Source of the DNA: Anthracocystis setariae | Lineage: Eukaryota > Basidiomycota > Ustilaginomycetes > Ustilaginales > Ustilaginaceae | DNA: 64,000 nt | Direction of reading: 5' to 3' | NCBI GenBank assembly: GCA_928724745.1 | Contig: CAKMXJ010000020.1 | Location: 310,001-374,000 of the forward strand | Shown here: positions 1 to 10,245 of the stretch, in pieces | Layout of the letters: each line of letters opens with the position of its first letter | Numbering within the stretch: the first letter of the stretch is position 1 | Translations under genes and position numbers: made by a program | The notes under the pieces: model-generated | Databases searched by the model: none | What the model was told of the DNA's origin: nothing | What the model saw: the letters and a program-made list of their open reading frames with translations, nothing else

Positions 1-986
1 GCCTTGAGAAGACCCGCGTCATCGGAGGCAGCAAACGTCGAGATGCGGAACGATTGGTTGCGCGTTGGTGCCGCTGGCGCGGGCGGGAGGCCATCACCCG
101 GCTTGGCCGTAGCAGCGTCGGCGGATGTGCTGCCAATTACAGAGATGCTGGAACCTGCCTCTTCGAAGATGGGGCCGTTGGGGGCTGCAGACAGCGGCGC
201 AGGAGTAGGAAGGGCAGCCTTGCGCTTGTGAGAATCCTCAAGGTCCTTCAGGCTCTTGAGCCCGGCTGAGGTCTTGGTGACTTCGGGCGGAGTGTCGAAG
301 GAGAACTCGTCGAGTTTCTTGGGCAGATTCACCACCTCTTCCTCGCCGATATTCGAGTCTTTGAAGGTAGGGATCCATTGACGTCGTTCCTTGAGGAACT
401 TTTGCATGTCGATGTTGGTAGCTGGGGTATCGACGGACGTAGAGAGGTTGCGAGAGGTGAGGTCGATCTGTTCCCACTGGACGCCCTTTCCTGCAAAGAG
501 ATCGGAAGGGCGAGGCCCCGTCGGATTGGTAGCAGCCAGACCACCAGCAACACTTGCGCCCACAGCATCAGCGAAAGAGCTTCCAGCTTCGGTCGGCGTG
601 CCCAACGTCGGTGCAGTGACAGAGGTGGGAACGATTTTGGTAATCTGGTTGAGACTGGTGCGACTGGTAGCGCCATTAGCGTAGTCGGTCGCTGGAGGCC
701 GGTAGGGTTTTGGCTTGGAAGAAGCACCGGAGTCGATGCTCTGCGAGCCCTTTCGGCGGGTACTGCCAAAGAACTTTTTCATGCTGGTGCGAGATCGCAG
801 GGAAGCCGAGTCGGAATTGTTGGACGGACCTCTTCTACTGTTGAGAACACCAAATTCGGGACTGTCGCCAATAACGTCAGAAGCCTCTGCGTTATGGTTG
901 CCGTTCTTTGGATCAGGATTGTGCTTGCTGTAGCTCGATATATCGGATGAGTAAGATTTGCGCGACTTGAGCCCGAAGATGCCCAT
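1..986 (-). CDS. Hypothetical serine-rich protein, 3'-truncated by window edge
   Basis: An open frame reads on the minus strand from an ATG at 986 (MGIFGLKSRKSYSSDISS...) to the left edge with no stop, giving at least 328 codons. The product is rich in Ser, Thr, Pro and Ala. It has an early basic serine stretch, a middle block containing WEQIDLTSRN and KFLKERRQWIPTFKDSNIG, and a later acidic block (KKLDEFSFDTPPEVTKT). No signal peptide, membrane segment or known catalytic motif is visible, and I do not recognise the family. Codon use (C/G third positions) and the lack of stops support a real gene. The C-terminus lies outside the window. It is probably an intracellular, largely disordered protein. 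Confidence 0.65.
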   Translation of the reverse strand, partial: MGIFGLKSRKSYSSDISSYSKHNPDPKNGNHNAEASDVIGDSPEFGVLNSRRGPSNNSDSASLRSRTSMKKFFGSTRRKGSQSIDSGASSKPKPYRPPATDYANGATSRTSLNQITKIVPTSVTAPTLGTPTEAGSSFADAVGASVAGGLAATNPTGPRPSDLFAGKGVQWEQIDLTSRNLSTSVDTPATNIDMQKFLKERRQWIPTFKDSNIGEEEVVNLPKKLDEFSFDTPPEVTKTSAGLKSLKDLEDSHKRKAALPTPAPLSAAPNGPIFEEAGSSISVIGSTSADAATAKPGDGLPPAPAAPTRNQSFRISTFAASDDAGLLK

Positions 987-2081
987 GTTTCAGGTCAGAA
1001 CCGGTGGAATAAAAGAGGAAGAGCGCTGTCCGAGCAATCCTGAGCGAACGCACGAGACGTGCAGAAGGATGCTAATTCGTCTGACTGAAGAAACGGGAGT
1101 GTATGCCACGAGAGGTGTAGGCTGGCGAACAGAGTTCAACGAGCCAGTTGGAAAGGATGGTTCAAGTTGTCGAATGATGGCCGTTGCAGCAACTTTCAAG
1201 GGCCAAATGAAGCACTTTTGTTATGCGGGGTTGAAAGGTGAGCTTGACTGGATGACGAGTAACGCTTGCGTCGATCAGACCTGGCGTGCTGAGAGATGGG
1301 ATGCAGTGTAGATTGGGCAGACCGGAAGCTGATGCCACGAGAGGATACGGGTGGAAGGAGGAGGAGGAGGAGAAGGGATGATGACGAGACGGAGGATGAA
1401 ATTGGGTGAATGAGGTTGAGGTTGAGAGAGATAGAGAGAGAGAGAGGGAAATGGAAAGAGCGTGCTCCGAGTCGGAGGGTAAGTGCGTGCGTGCGTGCGT
1501 GCGTGCGTGTATCGGTGCAGCTTGAAGAGTCGAGCCTAAGTTGCAGTGTGGTACTTCTGTTCAGTACTACTAACTGTAAATGGCGGGTGGCCAAATTGAG
1601 CGGAGAGTGTGATTCCGCAACGGTCAATAATTTAGGATTTTGCGTCCACCTTTTCTTTCACCGTTTCGGAAACCATTCATTCATTTTGACTGTTGGCTAC
1701 TCGGTGACTTGTTAGGCTTGCCATTGCGCTGTCATTTCGGATGGCTTCAGCTTGGCTTATATACGAGCAAATCTCTCAATCCTCAGCTATACTTTTGCTC
1801 TGATAACGTACAGTACGTGGCGCCTCAAAAAAAGTGTGGGACGATAGTATTGTATTATGTGACTTTTGCTACGTTGCGCATGCGTGGTGTGGTGCGTGCG
1901 CCAGGTGGGGCCGCATGCATGGCAATCACAGAATGACAACCGGATCGAGATCCCTCGCGCCTAGAAGGCACTATCGGGACAACAATAGAGTGGCCGAACA
2001 AACAATGGGCGCATTCAAGCACAGCCTGATCACTGGGCATCTCACATGGAGCCCAATACGTTGACCACCTTGCGTACGAAG

Positions 2082-2082
<1 letters not shown>

Positions 2083-2115
<33 letters not shown>
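2083..2115. repeat. (AGC)11 trinucleotide repeat
   Basis: Eleven uninterrupted AGC units in non-coding DNA between the first gene and CCT3. Likely length-polymorphic. Confidence 0.95.
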
Positions 2116-2118
<3 letters not shown>

Positions 2119-2603
2119 GAAGTATCGGCGTAGAGCATCTCTTGAATGCTGCACTAGACACACTAAAATAGCCATCTGCAGCCTCGGTTTACATTCAACT
2201 GGACTGTCTTTCATTTCCAGTAAAGTGTGCAAACCCTCGTGCTTGTCTTTCTGTGCAGCGCAAGTCACACAAGCCACCAGTCATGACTGTGAGCCACGAG
2301 CAAGGTTCCCAAGCTGTAAGCAAAGACTCCCTTAACAAAGTGCAAACAAATTGTGATCGGATCTGGAAAATCCTAACCCTAAGGCTCTACCTGCTCCCGA
2401 TTTGGGGTTTCTAACAGATCGCGCTTTACACTTCAGAAGAAGCTGGAAGAAATCTTGCAACGCGCAGCTCAACCACAGCAGAGAGGACTTTACTTGACTG
2501 TGTGTGCGCGCGCGCTGCCTCCTAGTTTCTTTCTGCTCTGTTTGACCAACCAACTCGACGCTACAACACAGCGCTCTGCGAAAAAGTGACACTTCTGGTG
2601 CCG

Positions 2604-2606
<3 letters not shown>

Positions 2607-2649
<43 letters not shown>
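2607..2649. repeat. (AG)n tract upstream of CCT3
   Basis: About 43 nt of uninterrupted AG dinucleotides, followed directly by ACACAC, some 240 nt before the CCT3 start codon. Polypurine tracts in this position can influence nucleosome placement. A regulatory role here is inference only. Confidence 0.95.
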
Positions 2650-2652
<3 letters not shown>

Positions 2653-2885
2653 ACACCCACACATGGCTAAGTGAGCTTTCGGCACTCACGATTCTTTCTT
2701 ACTGTCACACACCACATAGCTTGGCGCCTTGTCATACTATCGGATCACTCCGTCTGCGCATCGCACTTGCCGCGAACCCGTTCAGTCGGCTGCTCCGATC
2801 GACCACCTCTAACGTTTGTCTCGACCGCTACTCCAAAAATCTACACTGACGAGGCGTTCAGCATCCTCTCAATCGTATAGCAATC

Positions 2886-4583
2886 ATGTCGGGACAGCAA
2901 CCCGTGTTCGTCATGAACACCGGCCCCGAGCGCCAAACCGGCCGCAAAGCCCAGATCTCCAACATCACAGCCGCCAAGACCGTCGCCGATGTCATCCGAA
3001 CCTGTCTTGGACCCAAAGCTATGCTCAAGATGATCCTCGACCCCATGGGAGGCATCCTCCTCACCAACGACGGCAACGCCATCTTGCGTGAGGTCGAGGT
3101 GGCTCACCCTGCTGCAAAGTCCATGATCGAGCTCTCCCGAACTCAGGATGAGGAAGTTGGCGATGGTACCACCTCCGTTATCATTCTTGCCGGCGAGATC
3201 CTTGCTCAGTCCCTGCCTCAGCTCGAACGCGGTATCCACCCTGTTGTCATCATTTCTGCCTTCAAGAAGGCGCTCGCACGCGCACTAGAAATTGTCGAGG
3301 AGATTTCGATTCCCGTCGACGTCACCAATGACAAGGAGATGCTCGCCCTTATCAAGACTTCTATCGGCACCAAGTTTGTCTCGAGATGGTCCGAGCAGAT
3401 GTGCAAGCTCGCGCTCAAGGCGGTTCGCACTGTCGCCATGGTTGACTCTTCCGCTGGCACCTCCGCTTCCAGTGACCCGAGCAAGACAGTCGACATCAAG
3501 CGCTACGCGCGTGTCGAGAAGGTGCCTGGTGGAACCATCGAGGACTGCCGTGTGCTCGACGGCGTTATGCTCAACAAGGACGTCACTCACCCCAAGATGA
3601 GGAGACGCATCGAAAACCCGCGCATCATGCTCCTCGACTGCCCACTCGAGTACAAGAAGGGCGAGTCGCAAACCAACATCGAAATCACGCGCGAAGAAGA
3701 CTGGAACAAGATCCTCGAGATTGAAGAGCAGCAGATCCAGGCCATGTGCGAAAAGATCATCGAGTTCAAGCCCGATCTCGTCTTCACCGAAAAGGGTGTC
3801 TCGGACCTTGCGCAGCATTACCTGCTCAAGGCCAACATCACCTGCATCCGACGTGTCAGGAAGACGGACAACAACCGCATTGCGCGTGCTACCGGTGCTA
3901 CGATCGTCAACCGAGTCGACGACCTGCGCGACGCCGACATCGGCACAAGGTGCGGCCTCTTCCACATCGAGAAGCTCGGCGATGAGTACTTTACCTTGCT
4001 CGAGGAGTGCAAGGAGCCCAAGGCATGTACGATCCTGTTGCGTGGACCGTCGAAGGACATTCTCAACGAGATTGACCGGAACCTGGCGGATGCGATGGCG
4101 GTGGCTCGCAATGTGGTGTTCAACCCGCTGCTGGCGCCCGGTGGAGGCGCTACCGAGATGGCGATCGCGTACGGACTGTCCGAGTTTGCCAAGGAGCTCG
4201 AGGGTGTCGAGGTGGGTCCGATCCGCGCGGTAAGCGATGCCATGGAGGTGATCCCGCGAACGCTGATCCAGAACTGCGGTGGTAACGCGATCAAGACGCT
4301 GACCACGCTGCGTGCCAAGCATGCCAATGGAGAACACTCGTATGGCGTCGACGGCGAGAGCGGAAATGTGGTCGAGATGAAGGAGTACGGTTTGTACGAG
4401 AGTGCAGCCGTCAAGATTCAGACGCTCAAGACTGCTATTGAGAGTGCGTCGTTGTTGTTGAGGGTTGACGATGTGGTTAGTGCGAAGAGGGGTAGGCAGT
4501 CGGGGGGAGGCGCCGGTCCGGGTGTTCAGGCTCCGGATGCAGGTATGGGTGAGGATGCTGGTCCCGATATGCCTCAGATGTAA
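2886..4583 (+). CDS. CCT3: T-complex protein 1 subunit gamma (CCT3)
   Basis: Single-exon 565-aa group II chaperonin subunit. CCT is the cytosolic hetero-oligomeric double ring that folds actin, tubulin and other clients using ATP. The N-terminal region shows the family signatures in order: RTCLGPKAMLKMILDPMGG, ILLTNDGNAILREV, HPAAKSMIELSRTQDEEVGD and the nucleotide-binding GDGTTSVI. The apical region follows, then the C-terminal equatorial part with LLAPGGGATEMAIAY and NCGGNAIKTLTTLRAKHA. The order and wording match the gamma subunit better than other CCT subunits. Length is normal for the family (about 540-565 aa). A short Gly/Pro/Met-rich tail ends the protein. The ATG at 2886 is the first in frame and gives the expected N-terminus. 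The gene faces the PLD-like gene tail to tail. Confidence 0.96.
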   Translation: MSGQQPVFVMNTGPERQTGRKAQISNITAAKTVADVIRTCLGPKAMLKMILDPMGGILLTNDGNAILREVEVAHPAAKSMIELSRTQDEEVGDGTTSVIILAGEILAQSLPQLERGIHPVVIISAFKKALARALEIVEEISIPVDVTNDKEMLALIKTSIGTKFVSRWSEQMCKLALKAVRTVAMVDSSAGTSASSDPSKTVDIKRYARVEKVPGGTIEDCRVLDGVMLNKDVTHPKMRRRIENPRIMLLDCPLEYKKGESQTNIEITREEDWNKILEIEEQQIQAMCEKIIEFKPDLVFTEKGVSDLAQHYLLKANITCIRRVRKTDNNRIARATGATIVNRVDDLRDADIGTRCGLFHIEKLGDEYFTLLEECKEPKACTILLRGPSKDILNEIDRNLADAMAVARNVVFNPLLAPGGGATEMAIAYGLSEFAKELEGVEVGPIRAVSDAMEVIPRTLIQNCGGNAIKTLTTLRAKHANGEHSYGVDGESGNVVEMKEYGLYESAAVKIQTLKTAIESASLLLRVDDVVSAKRGRQSGGGAGPGVQAPDAGMGEDAGPDMPQM

Positions 4584-4933
4584 AAATAAAATAAAAATGT
4601 GGAATTCGTCTTGGTCATAGCAGAATACAGTGTACGATCCCCCTCCATCTCCGACGTCGACTCTCAGCTCAAGCATCGTTCATTCGTCTGTGCGAGAAAA
4701 CCTTGCCCCCCTCCCTTCCCCTCCCCGGGTTGATTGACAGTTGCAAGAAGGAACGAAAAGTGGCGGGCGGGGTTACTGGGATGAAGTCAAAAAAAAGAAA
4801 AAAAAAGAAAAGGGATAACGTATTGCATCGATAAAAATAAAAGAATGGATGTGATGAGATACTGTAACGGTACTGTATACGAAAACCTATGGTGATGCTT
4901 TACTTTAACGGTTGGGACGATTGAGACGAGTGT
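4584..4933. other. Convergent 3' spacer between CCT3 and the PLD-like gene
   Basis: About 350 nt holding the 3' untranslated regions of two convergent genes. It is A-rich, with AATAAAATAAAA directly after the CCT3 stop (a possible polyadenylation context), a purine-rich A/G tract near 4788-4815, and two TACTGTA-like motifs near 4870. No gene is seen. Confidence 0.6.
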
Positions 4934-7900
4934 TTAGACGACTGCAGTGGCGGTGGTGGCGGTGGTAGCCGAGACTGTTGCATTCGTGCTCGCTGGAGGC
5001 GAGCTACTCCTCTCCCTCTTTTCGCTCTCACCTGCCTTATCTTTGCCTGTGTCCACCAACTCCTGCCCGTCCTTGCCTCTCCAAATTCCGTCTCGTTGGT
5101 CTACCATGCCGTACAGCTTTGTGCTCTGATTTCGGCCCAACGCGGCCATCCACTCGTCCACGATTTGCTTCGAGTCCACCATCACGTTGATCTCTTGCGA
5201 GTGGAACCAACTCTGCGTGTCCTGGTTGCCCGAACCCAGCACGGCGACTTGACCATCGAAGGCAGCAAACTTGACATGGCAGTTCCTCTGCTTCCTCACG
5301 GCATTCAGCGGACGCGTCATGTCCTTTCCTGTGTACCAGTAGACCTCCAGATACTTCTCATCGCCCTTGCCCTCACGTCGAAGCTGGCGGTAGAAGGCGG
5401 TGACCACCTGCTCATTCGTACCTCCTTGGAATGGCATGGACTCGGACTTGTCGTTGAAGCCCAGATCCAACCACAACTCCACCTTGACATGCCTCCTGAC
5501 CGCAGCAAGCACCGCCGCCTTGATCGGAGAAGCGTTCAGCGTTGGCGACTGGATAAAGATGTGGTTTTTAGCATATCTGAACCCAGCCAGCCAAGCCGCG
5601 TCCTGTGGATTTCGGATGTCTGAATGGCCCGGCGTACCGTGAGGCCGGCGATTGACCAAAGCCATAGGGACCGGCTCGTGCGGCTTGTGGAAGATGTACG
5701 GCTGGAAATCCAACACATCGTTCAGCTTGTCCAGCATGTCATCCGACAGATTCTCCGCTTTGATCTCGCCCTGCACCTTGGAGTTGTTGGCGAAGTCAAG
5801 GTTCTTTGTGATGGCGTTGAGTCGCTCGGCAGCCGAGGACTTGGAAATTTGGGAAGCTGTTCGGCGCACACGTCGGTAGCCGACTGACCCGGGCGCGCCC
5901 TCGTCATCATGCTTGTACAGAGCGACGTCGTCGTCGGTCCCTTTCTTGGATGTGAAAATCTCGGTGTTGAGAACCGGTGCGGGGCCGGGTGCGGCAAGTT
6001 CCTTGGCAATCGCCTCCTTGTGAGTTGCGGGAGCGGTGTCTTCACTACCGACGCTGCTCAGCGCCGCTTTAGGACTACCAGCGCCTTCCTCGATCGCTGT
6101 GTGGCTCGGAGCACCGTCCAAGCTCTCCTCTTCGGCCTCCATCGATCTGCCGCGTTCCAGGTGCTGATCGTGGCCTTCCTCTTCGACAGCTTGGGGGACG
6201 TTGACGTTGGAAGACAGCGTCGCCTTGGGTCGAGGGTTGCGTCTCACCGCCTCGGCCACGTTCTTGGAACTACTCTGTCCCAGACCAAACACCTCAAGAG
6301 CGCCCTCAGCCCAAGCAGGGGGCTTGTGACCTTCCTTCTTCATCAAAGCCTCGACGATATCAGCAAAGTGCTTTTTATGATGAGTCGGTGGAACAGTATC
6401 CGCCCTTTGCATGGGTTCTGTCTCTGGTTTCTCCACGGGCATCGTCTCGGACTTGCCCATGGACCCAGCTTCGGGCTTGTCTGTCTTGGGGGCGTGTTGG
6501 TGATGACTGAAACGCTCACCGAGCACCTTCTGAGCCCAGAGTGCACCGGCCTTGCGAGCCGCCTTCTCGCCATCTACGTGGTGTTCAGCATCTGCGGATC
6601 GCACGGGAGAGGCGGAGCGGCCGGCACCAAGGCTGTCGCGGCGCATGACTTGGTCGACCACGTCACCGAAATGAAAGTTCAAAGGGCTCAAGGGACTCTG
6701 CATGCTCTGCTCCTTCTCGACTTCGGTGGCAGTATCTTCGTCATGCAGTCTTTGTCGGACGTCGATGGCGATCTGCTTGAGCTTTTCGACGGTCAGAGAA
6801 GGAAGCGTGCTCTCTTCACCGGTCATAAAGGCGGCAGGAGAGGGTGACACGGGAGCGGGTGCAGTGAGACAGGGCAGCGGTGGGTTGAGACGGTTGCCCC
6901 AACTGATGAGCGCATGGTCGTAGATGGAGTTGACAATGTCCCCTTCGAGACGAACGCATGCCTCAATGTTGGGTCGATCCTGAATGTTGTTCGAGTTGAT
7001 GAGAGCGACTTGGCGATCGACGATGAGCAACTTTGCATGGAAAGTTCCCATGAGAGGTCGGTGGTAATTAAGAATCTCCATGGTGAGATTAGGGATCTCG
7101 CTCTCGGTTGGGAGGCCATTGGTCTTCCACATGTTAGGAGGAACCGGCTTGCGAAGACGGAAGAGGTCGGCCAGGGTTTGCGGGCCTCGATCCCACATGA
7201 GCTTGACAACGATTCGCTCGTCGTCCCTGGGCGGACCGAGTTCGACGTCTTGCAGGTCTGTTTCGAGCTTGGCTTCGTCGTTCTCAGCGCGGGCTATTGA
7301 CCCTGGTGCACCTTGCTGTTCGAGCAGATCGGTTTGTTGTTTGGCAGCTTTCTCTGCTTGTGGTGTGCTGAATGTGTTTGTGGGGAGTTGAGTCGAGGGA
7401 GACTGGCCTTTGCGCCTTGCCTCGAGTACTCGCTGTTTACGACGCTTCTCGACACGCTTGTTGAGTTCTCTAAGGGCCTCAGCGATCCGGTCGACGTTCT
7501 TGCCGCCTTGCCAGTAGTTGGTAAGGAGGATGACTTCTCTGCGAGCAGCAACGATGCAGTCGTAGTAATGGCCGATGATATCTGGACCGGTGGAAAAGAT
7601 GGAAAGCGGCACAATACCCGTAGTAGCCAGGAGAGGTGGAGAGACGACCCCCGCCATGGGATGGCGCGGCAAGGGCAAGAGGCAGTCGGCAAGGACCATG
7701 AGGTAGAGGCGAGATGGCCCGCCCTGTTCCTCGGGCTTGTATCCGAATCGATGACGAACACGCTCGAGCTCGTCGTCGTCGGGTTGTTTGTTGCCGTCGT
7801 GTACAGCGCCCTGGTCCCAAATCCAATGCTTGCCTCTGCCCTCTTCGAGCTGCTCCTTGATCTTGAAGCGAAGCAGACCACGCCTGGCAGCAGATGGGTC

Positions 7901-8083
7901 AGGGAAGAGGCGCTTTTCGGCTTCAGATGGTGGCAGCGTAGGATCGGCGGCTACGGCTGATGTGATTGTGGCTTGCGTAGACTGTGGACGTGCATCTTGA
8001 TAAGGTCCGATCTGAGAACTAGCAGAAAGGTGAGCCTTCTCCGCGGCCATCTCGCGGACTTGGGAGGATCCACAGATGGGCAT
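4934..8083 (-). CDS. Phospholipase D-superfamily protein with two HKD motifs
   Basis: Predicted 1049-aa protein, taking the first in-frame ATG at 8083. Two HxKxxxxD motifs of the phospholipase D/phosphatidyltransferase superfamily are present: HAKLLIVD at about residues 349-356, followed by INSNNIQDRPNIE, and HVKFAAFD at about 936-943, followed by LGSGNQDTQSWFHSQE. Two HKD motifs in one chain form one active site, so the protein is likely catalytically competent as a phosphodiesterase or transphosphatidylase. It lacks recognisable PX/PH domains, so it is not the classical Spo14-type PLD. It belongs to the fungal 'PLD/nuclease' group resembling cardiolipin-synthase-like enzymes. Between the motifs lies a low-complexity insert of roughly 250-300 residues rich in Glu, Lys, Ser and Pro. 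The tail is Ser/Thr/Ala-rich. Substrate is unknown. The frame stays open upstream to about 8155 but without an ATG. Confidence 0.85.
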   Translation of the reverse strand: MPICGSSQVREMAAEKAHLSASSQIGPYQDARPQSTQATITSAVAADPTLPPSEAEKRLFPDPSAARRGLLRFKIKEQLEEGRGKHWIWDQGAVHDGNKQPDDDELERVRHRFGYKPEEQGGPSRLYLMVLADCLLPLPRHPMAGVVSPPLLATTGIVPLSIFSTGPDIIGHYYDCIVAARREVILLTNYWQGGKNVDRIAEALRELNKRVEKRRKQRVLEARRKGQSPSTQLPTNTFSTPQAEKAAKQQTDLLEQQGAPGSIARAENDEAKLETDLQDVELGPPRDDERIVVKLMWDRGPQTLADLFRLRKPVPPNMWKTNGLPTESEIPNLTMEILNYHRPLMGTFHAKLLIVDRQVALINSNNIQDRPNIEACVRLEGDIVNSIYDHALISWGNRLNPPLPCLTAPAPVSPSPAAFMTGEESTLPSLTVEKLKQIAIDVRQRLHDEDTATEVEKEQSMQSPLSPLNFHFGDVVDQVMRRDSLGAGRSASPVRSADAEHHVDGEKAARKAGALWAQKVLGERFSHHQHAPKTDKPEAGSMGKSETMPVEKPETEPMQRADTVPPTHHKKHFADIVEALMKKEGHKPPAWAEGALEVFGLGQSSSKNVAEAVRRNPRPKATLSSNVNVPQAVEEEGHDQHLERGRSMEAEEESLDGAPSHTAIEEGAGSPKAALSSVGSEDTAPATHKEAIAKELAAPGPAPVLNTEIFTSKKGTDDDVALYKHDDEGAPGSVGYRRVRRTASQISKSSAAERLNAITKNLDFANNSKVQGEIKAENLSDDMLDKLNDVLDFQPYIFHKPHEPVPMALVNRRPHGTPGHSDIRNPQDAAWLAGFRYAKNHIFIQSPTLNASPIKAAVLAAVRRHVKVELWLDLGFNDKSESMPFQGGTNEQVVTAFYRQLRREGKGDEKYLEVYWYTGKDMTRPLNAVRKQRNCHVKFAAFDGQVAVLGSGNQDTQSWFHSQEINVMVDSKQIVDEWMAALGRNQSTKLYGMVDQRDGIWRGKDGQELVDTGKDKAGESEKRERSSSPPASTNATVSATTATTATAVV

Positions 8084-10245
8084 GTTGTCGCGGCGAGGCT
8101 GCGCGTGGGCGTGGTGGAGCGCAGTGATGTATCTGTCGAGACGGATGCCGTTCAAAGCATGTGAGGTTGATGATGTAGTGTGCGAGACGTGGGGAAGACG
8201 TCAGAAGCGGATGACAGTCAGGTACAGTTAGTGATGGTGCATGAGCAATGCCAGGGCGAATTCTTCTAAAAGCTGTAGAAGTATGACTGGAGGGTGGTTG
8301 GGGTATATGGCAATAGCGTTGATGTAGTCGATTGGACGAGGACAGGAAAAGGATAGGAGATGGTGATGTCAAGCTACTGTATTGTTCTTGTCTGTATTGA
8401 CCAAGGGTGAAAATGAGGGTTAGGGGCAGACAGATACGGCTAAGCCGAGAGGGATGACGATTGAGATGGAAGAAGCGAGGCGGTGAGGGGTACAGTCCAC
8501 TGTAAATCAGCAGGTCGAGCCGGCAGTGTGAGTTAGGAACCGACTGTGACTGACGGTCCTCTAATTGGGTACAGTTGACTGTACTGATTGCACTGTGCAG
8601 TACAGTACAGTACTGGAGGGTAGGATTCAATCAATTACGCCAGTTGAGCAGTACAGTCACAGTCCTGTAAAGCAGTTAGAAGATCCCGGCCAGGCCGAAC
8701 TCAGACTGTCGGGCTGTGGAGCGGGAACCAACAACTTAACTTTTGCTCACTTCGGCTGCGTTTGGTAGCCATGGAATTGCGAGGCACCAGAGCGCGTTTC
8801 TATGGCGGTTTGAGGCATTATGATGTGAGTGGGCTTGATTATAATATTGTGGGCAAGCAAGCGTGACAGAGTGAGGGTCCAGGTTCAGGTCACGCACGGA
8901 AACCGACGTGCCGACCCTGCACTGCACTGCACTGCACTGCACCCTTTTGGTGCACCAGAGCAGCAAAATATAAAATAATACAATAATGCCGCTTTTAGTT
9001 TTTGGCAGAACTCGAACCAAGACAACTGACGCTTCGCCTGGGAAACAAAAGGTTATTTTTCTATGGATGACGAAAGCGAGCTACAGTACAGCTTTGTACA
9101 GTTCTGTGCAATACAGTACATGTTCGCCGTTATTTTTGACTCACTGCTTCCCGTTGCAACAAAGGACCTGCAGCAACAGCCTTCAACCACCGCCATCTAT
9201 CTGTCTCTGTCTCACAACAAAAACATCATATCCCCATGATGCAAATATACTGTAGCAGAGCAAACCTTCCAACAAGCAAGCAAACTACCAAGCAGGAACA
9301 AACGGAAGGCGTTGCTGTATCTTCCAACCTGACTGCCAATCACCGATAGCTGCAAGCTGCAAGCTGTACATACACTACAGTACCGTGTCACTCTCACGAG
9401 ACAATGGTCAAATTCATCATGCTGTAACCTACAGTATGCGGTGCTGTACTGTGTTGTACTGTACCTTTTCTCGCTCTTCGAGGCATGTTGAAATGAAGCA
9501 AGCAAGCAAGCAAGCAAGGAAATCCTCAAAGGAAGCAGGCCAACGCAACTGGCGGGGTCCCAACAACGACGCACCCTCTCCCCACTTATTGTACTGCACG
9601 CAACTCACTCCGTCCGGTCAAAGTCTCGACTTGACCGGCGTCGCATTTTCCATTGGGGTGTATAGCACAGCAAAGTGCCATCATGCGAGCGAAATTGGGA
9701 CTCGCATCTTCTGTCCAATTTAAAGATTGCGGGGTTTGCTCTCCATCATGAACTGTATGTGGTCGCTTTGATCTGTTTGCAGAAAGGAGAAAAACCAAAC
9801 GCTGTACAGTATGCCTTCCATCTTGCCCTGCCTCTCAGAGCCAACGATTAAGCAGAAGCGCACATCCCTTCTTTTAGAGTATCAGTAGGCTGAGACTAGG
9901 CTGTAGCTTGCATGGAATCATCCCATCGACTTTGCCGAACGCACACGCCTTCCCGTCAAGTTGACAGAGGGTTCGGTCGAACCGAGCCTGGCACTTGCAA
10001 GCGTCGCTTTTGACTTTGGCCGCAGCTCTCTCTCTCTCTCTCTCTCTCTCTTGGGATGGCGCCAAATCAAAAATCTCGGGAATCGGATTTCGAAAGCCGA
10101 CTTGACCCTGCTCGCATGATCCGATACGCACTCACAGAACAGAGACGCTCCGTTCTTCTCGGAAATCCGCCGAAGCTGCTCACCGCCACGCGCTGCCATC
10201 ATCCCTTCGTTCGGATCCTCTCCGACGATCTGACTCGATTCGAAG
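8084..10245. other. 2.1-kb divergent intergenic region, repeat-rich
   Basis: Upstream region of the PLD-like gene and of the MTHFR gene. It is dense in TACAGTAC/GTACTGTA-type palindromes (8598-8615, 9081-9120, 9441-9465, 9801-9812), with a (TGCAC)n run at 8918-8942, an (AAGC)n run near 9496-9519 and a (CT)n tract at 10027-10050. Frames in it have no conserved motif. I looked for tRNA-like cloverleafs by eye and found none I could support. Confidence 0.5.
8918..8942. repeat. (TGCAC)5 pentanucleotide repeat
   Basis: Five tandem TGCAC units in intergenic DNA. A related GCACT/GTGCT run lies at 16713-16753. Confidence 0.9.

Larger units (their letters stand above)
987..2885. other. Divergent intergenic region with simple repeats
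   Basis: This is the shared upstream region of the truncated minus-strand gene and CCT3. It contains a GA-rich stretch near 1425-1445, (GTGC)n at 1483-1508, an 11-copy AGC repeat at 2083-2115 and an (AG)n tract at 2607-2649 running into ACAC. A TACAGTAC-type motif lies at 1806-1819. Open frames here are low-complexity translations of the repeats, for example polyalanine from the AGC run. I see no convincing gene. Confidence 0.6.

Noticed and set aside
1855..2277. Minus-strand frame with a polyalanine run
   Set aside because: The alanines come from the AGC repeat; no conserved flanks.
3285..4676. 463-codon antisense frame over CCT3
   Set aside because: Shadow of codon bias; the sense chaperonin is unambiguous.
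5909..6847. 312-codon plus-strand frame inside the PLD-like gene
   Set aside because: Antisense shadow of the low-complexity insert; no conserved domain.
8156..8630. Upstream extension of the PLD-like gene into a Ser/His/Pro-rich frame
   Set aside because: The in-frame region lacks an ATG and is separated by stops in the relevant frame; the ATG at 8083 is the simplest start.
8818..9060. Possible tRNA-like region near GGTTCAGGTCACG and AACTCGAACC
   Set aside because: I could not build an acceptor stem and anticodon arm around these T-loop-like words.
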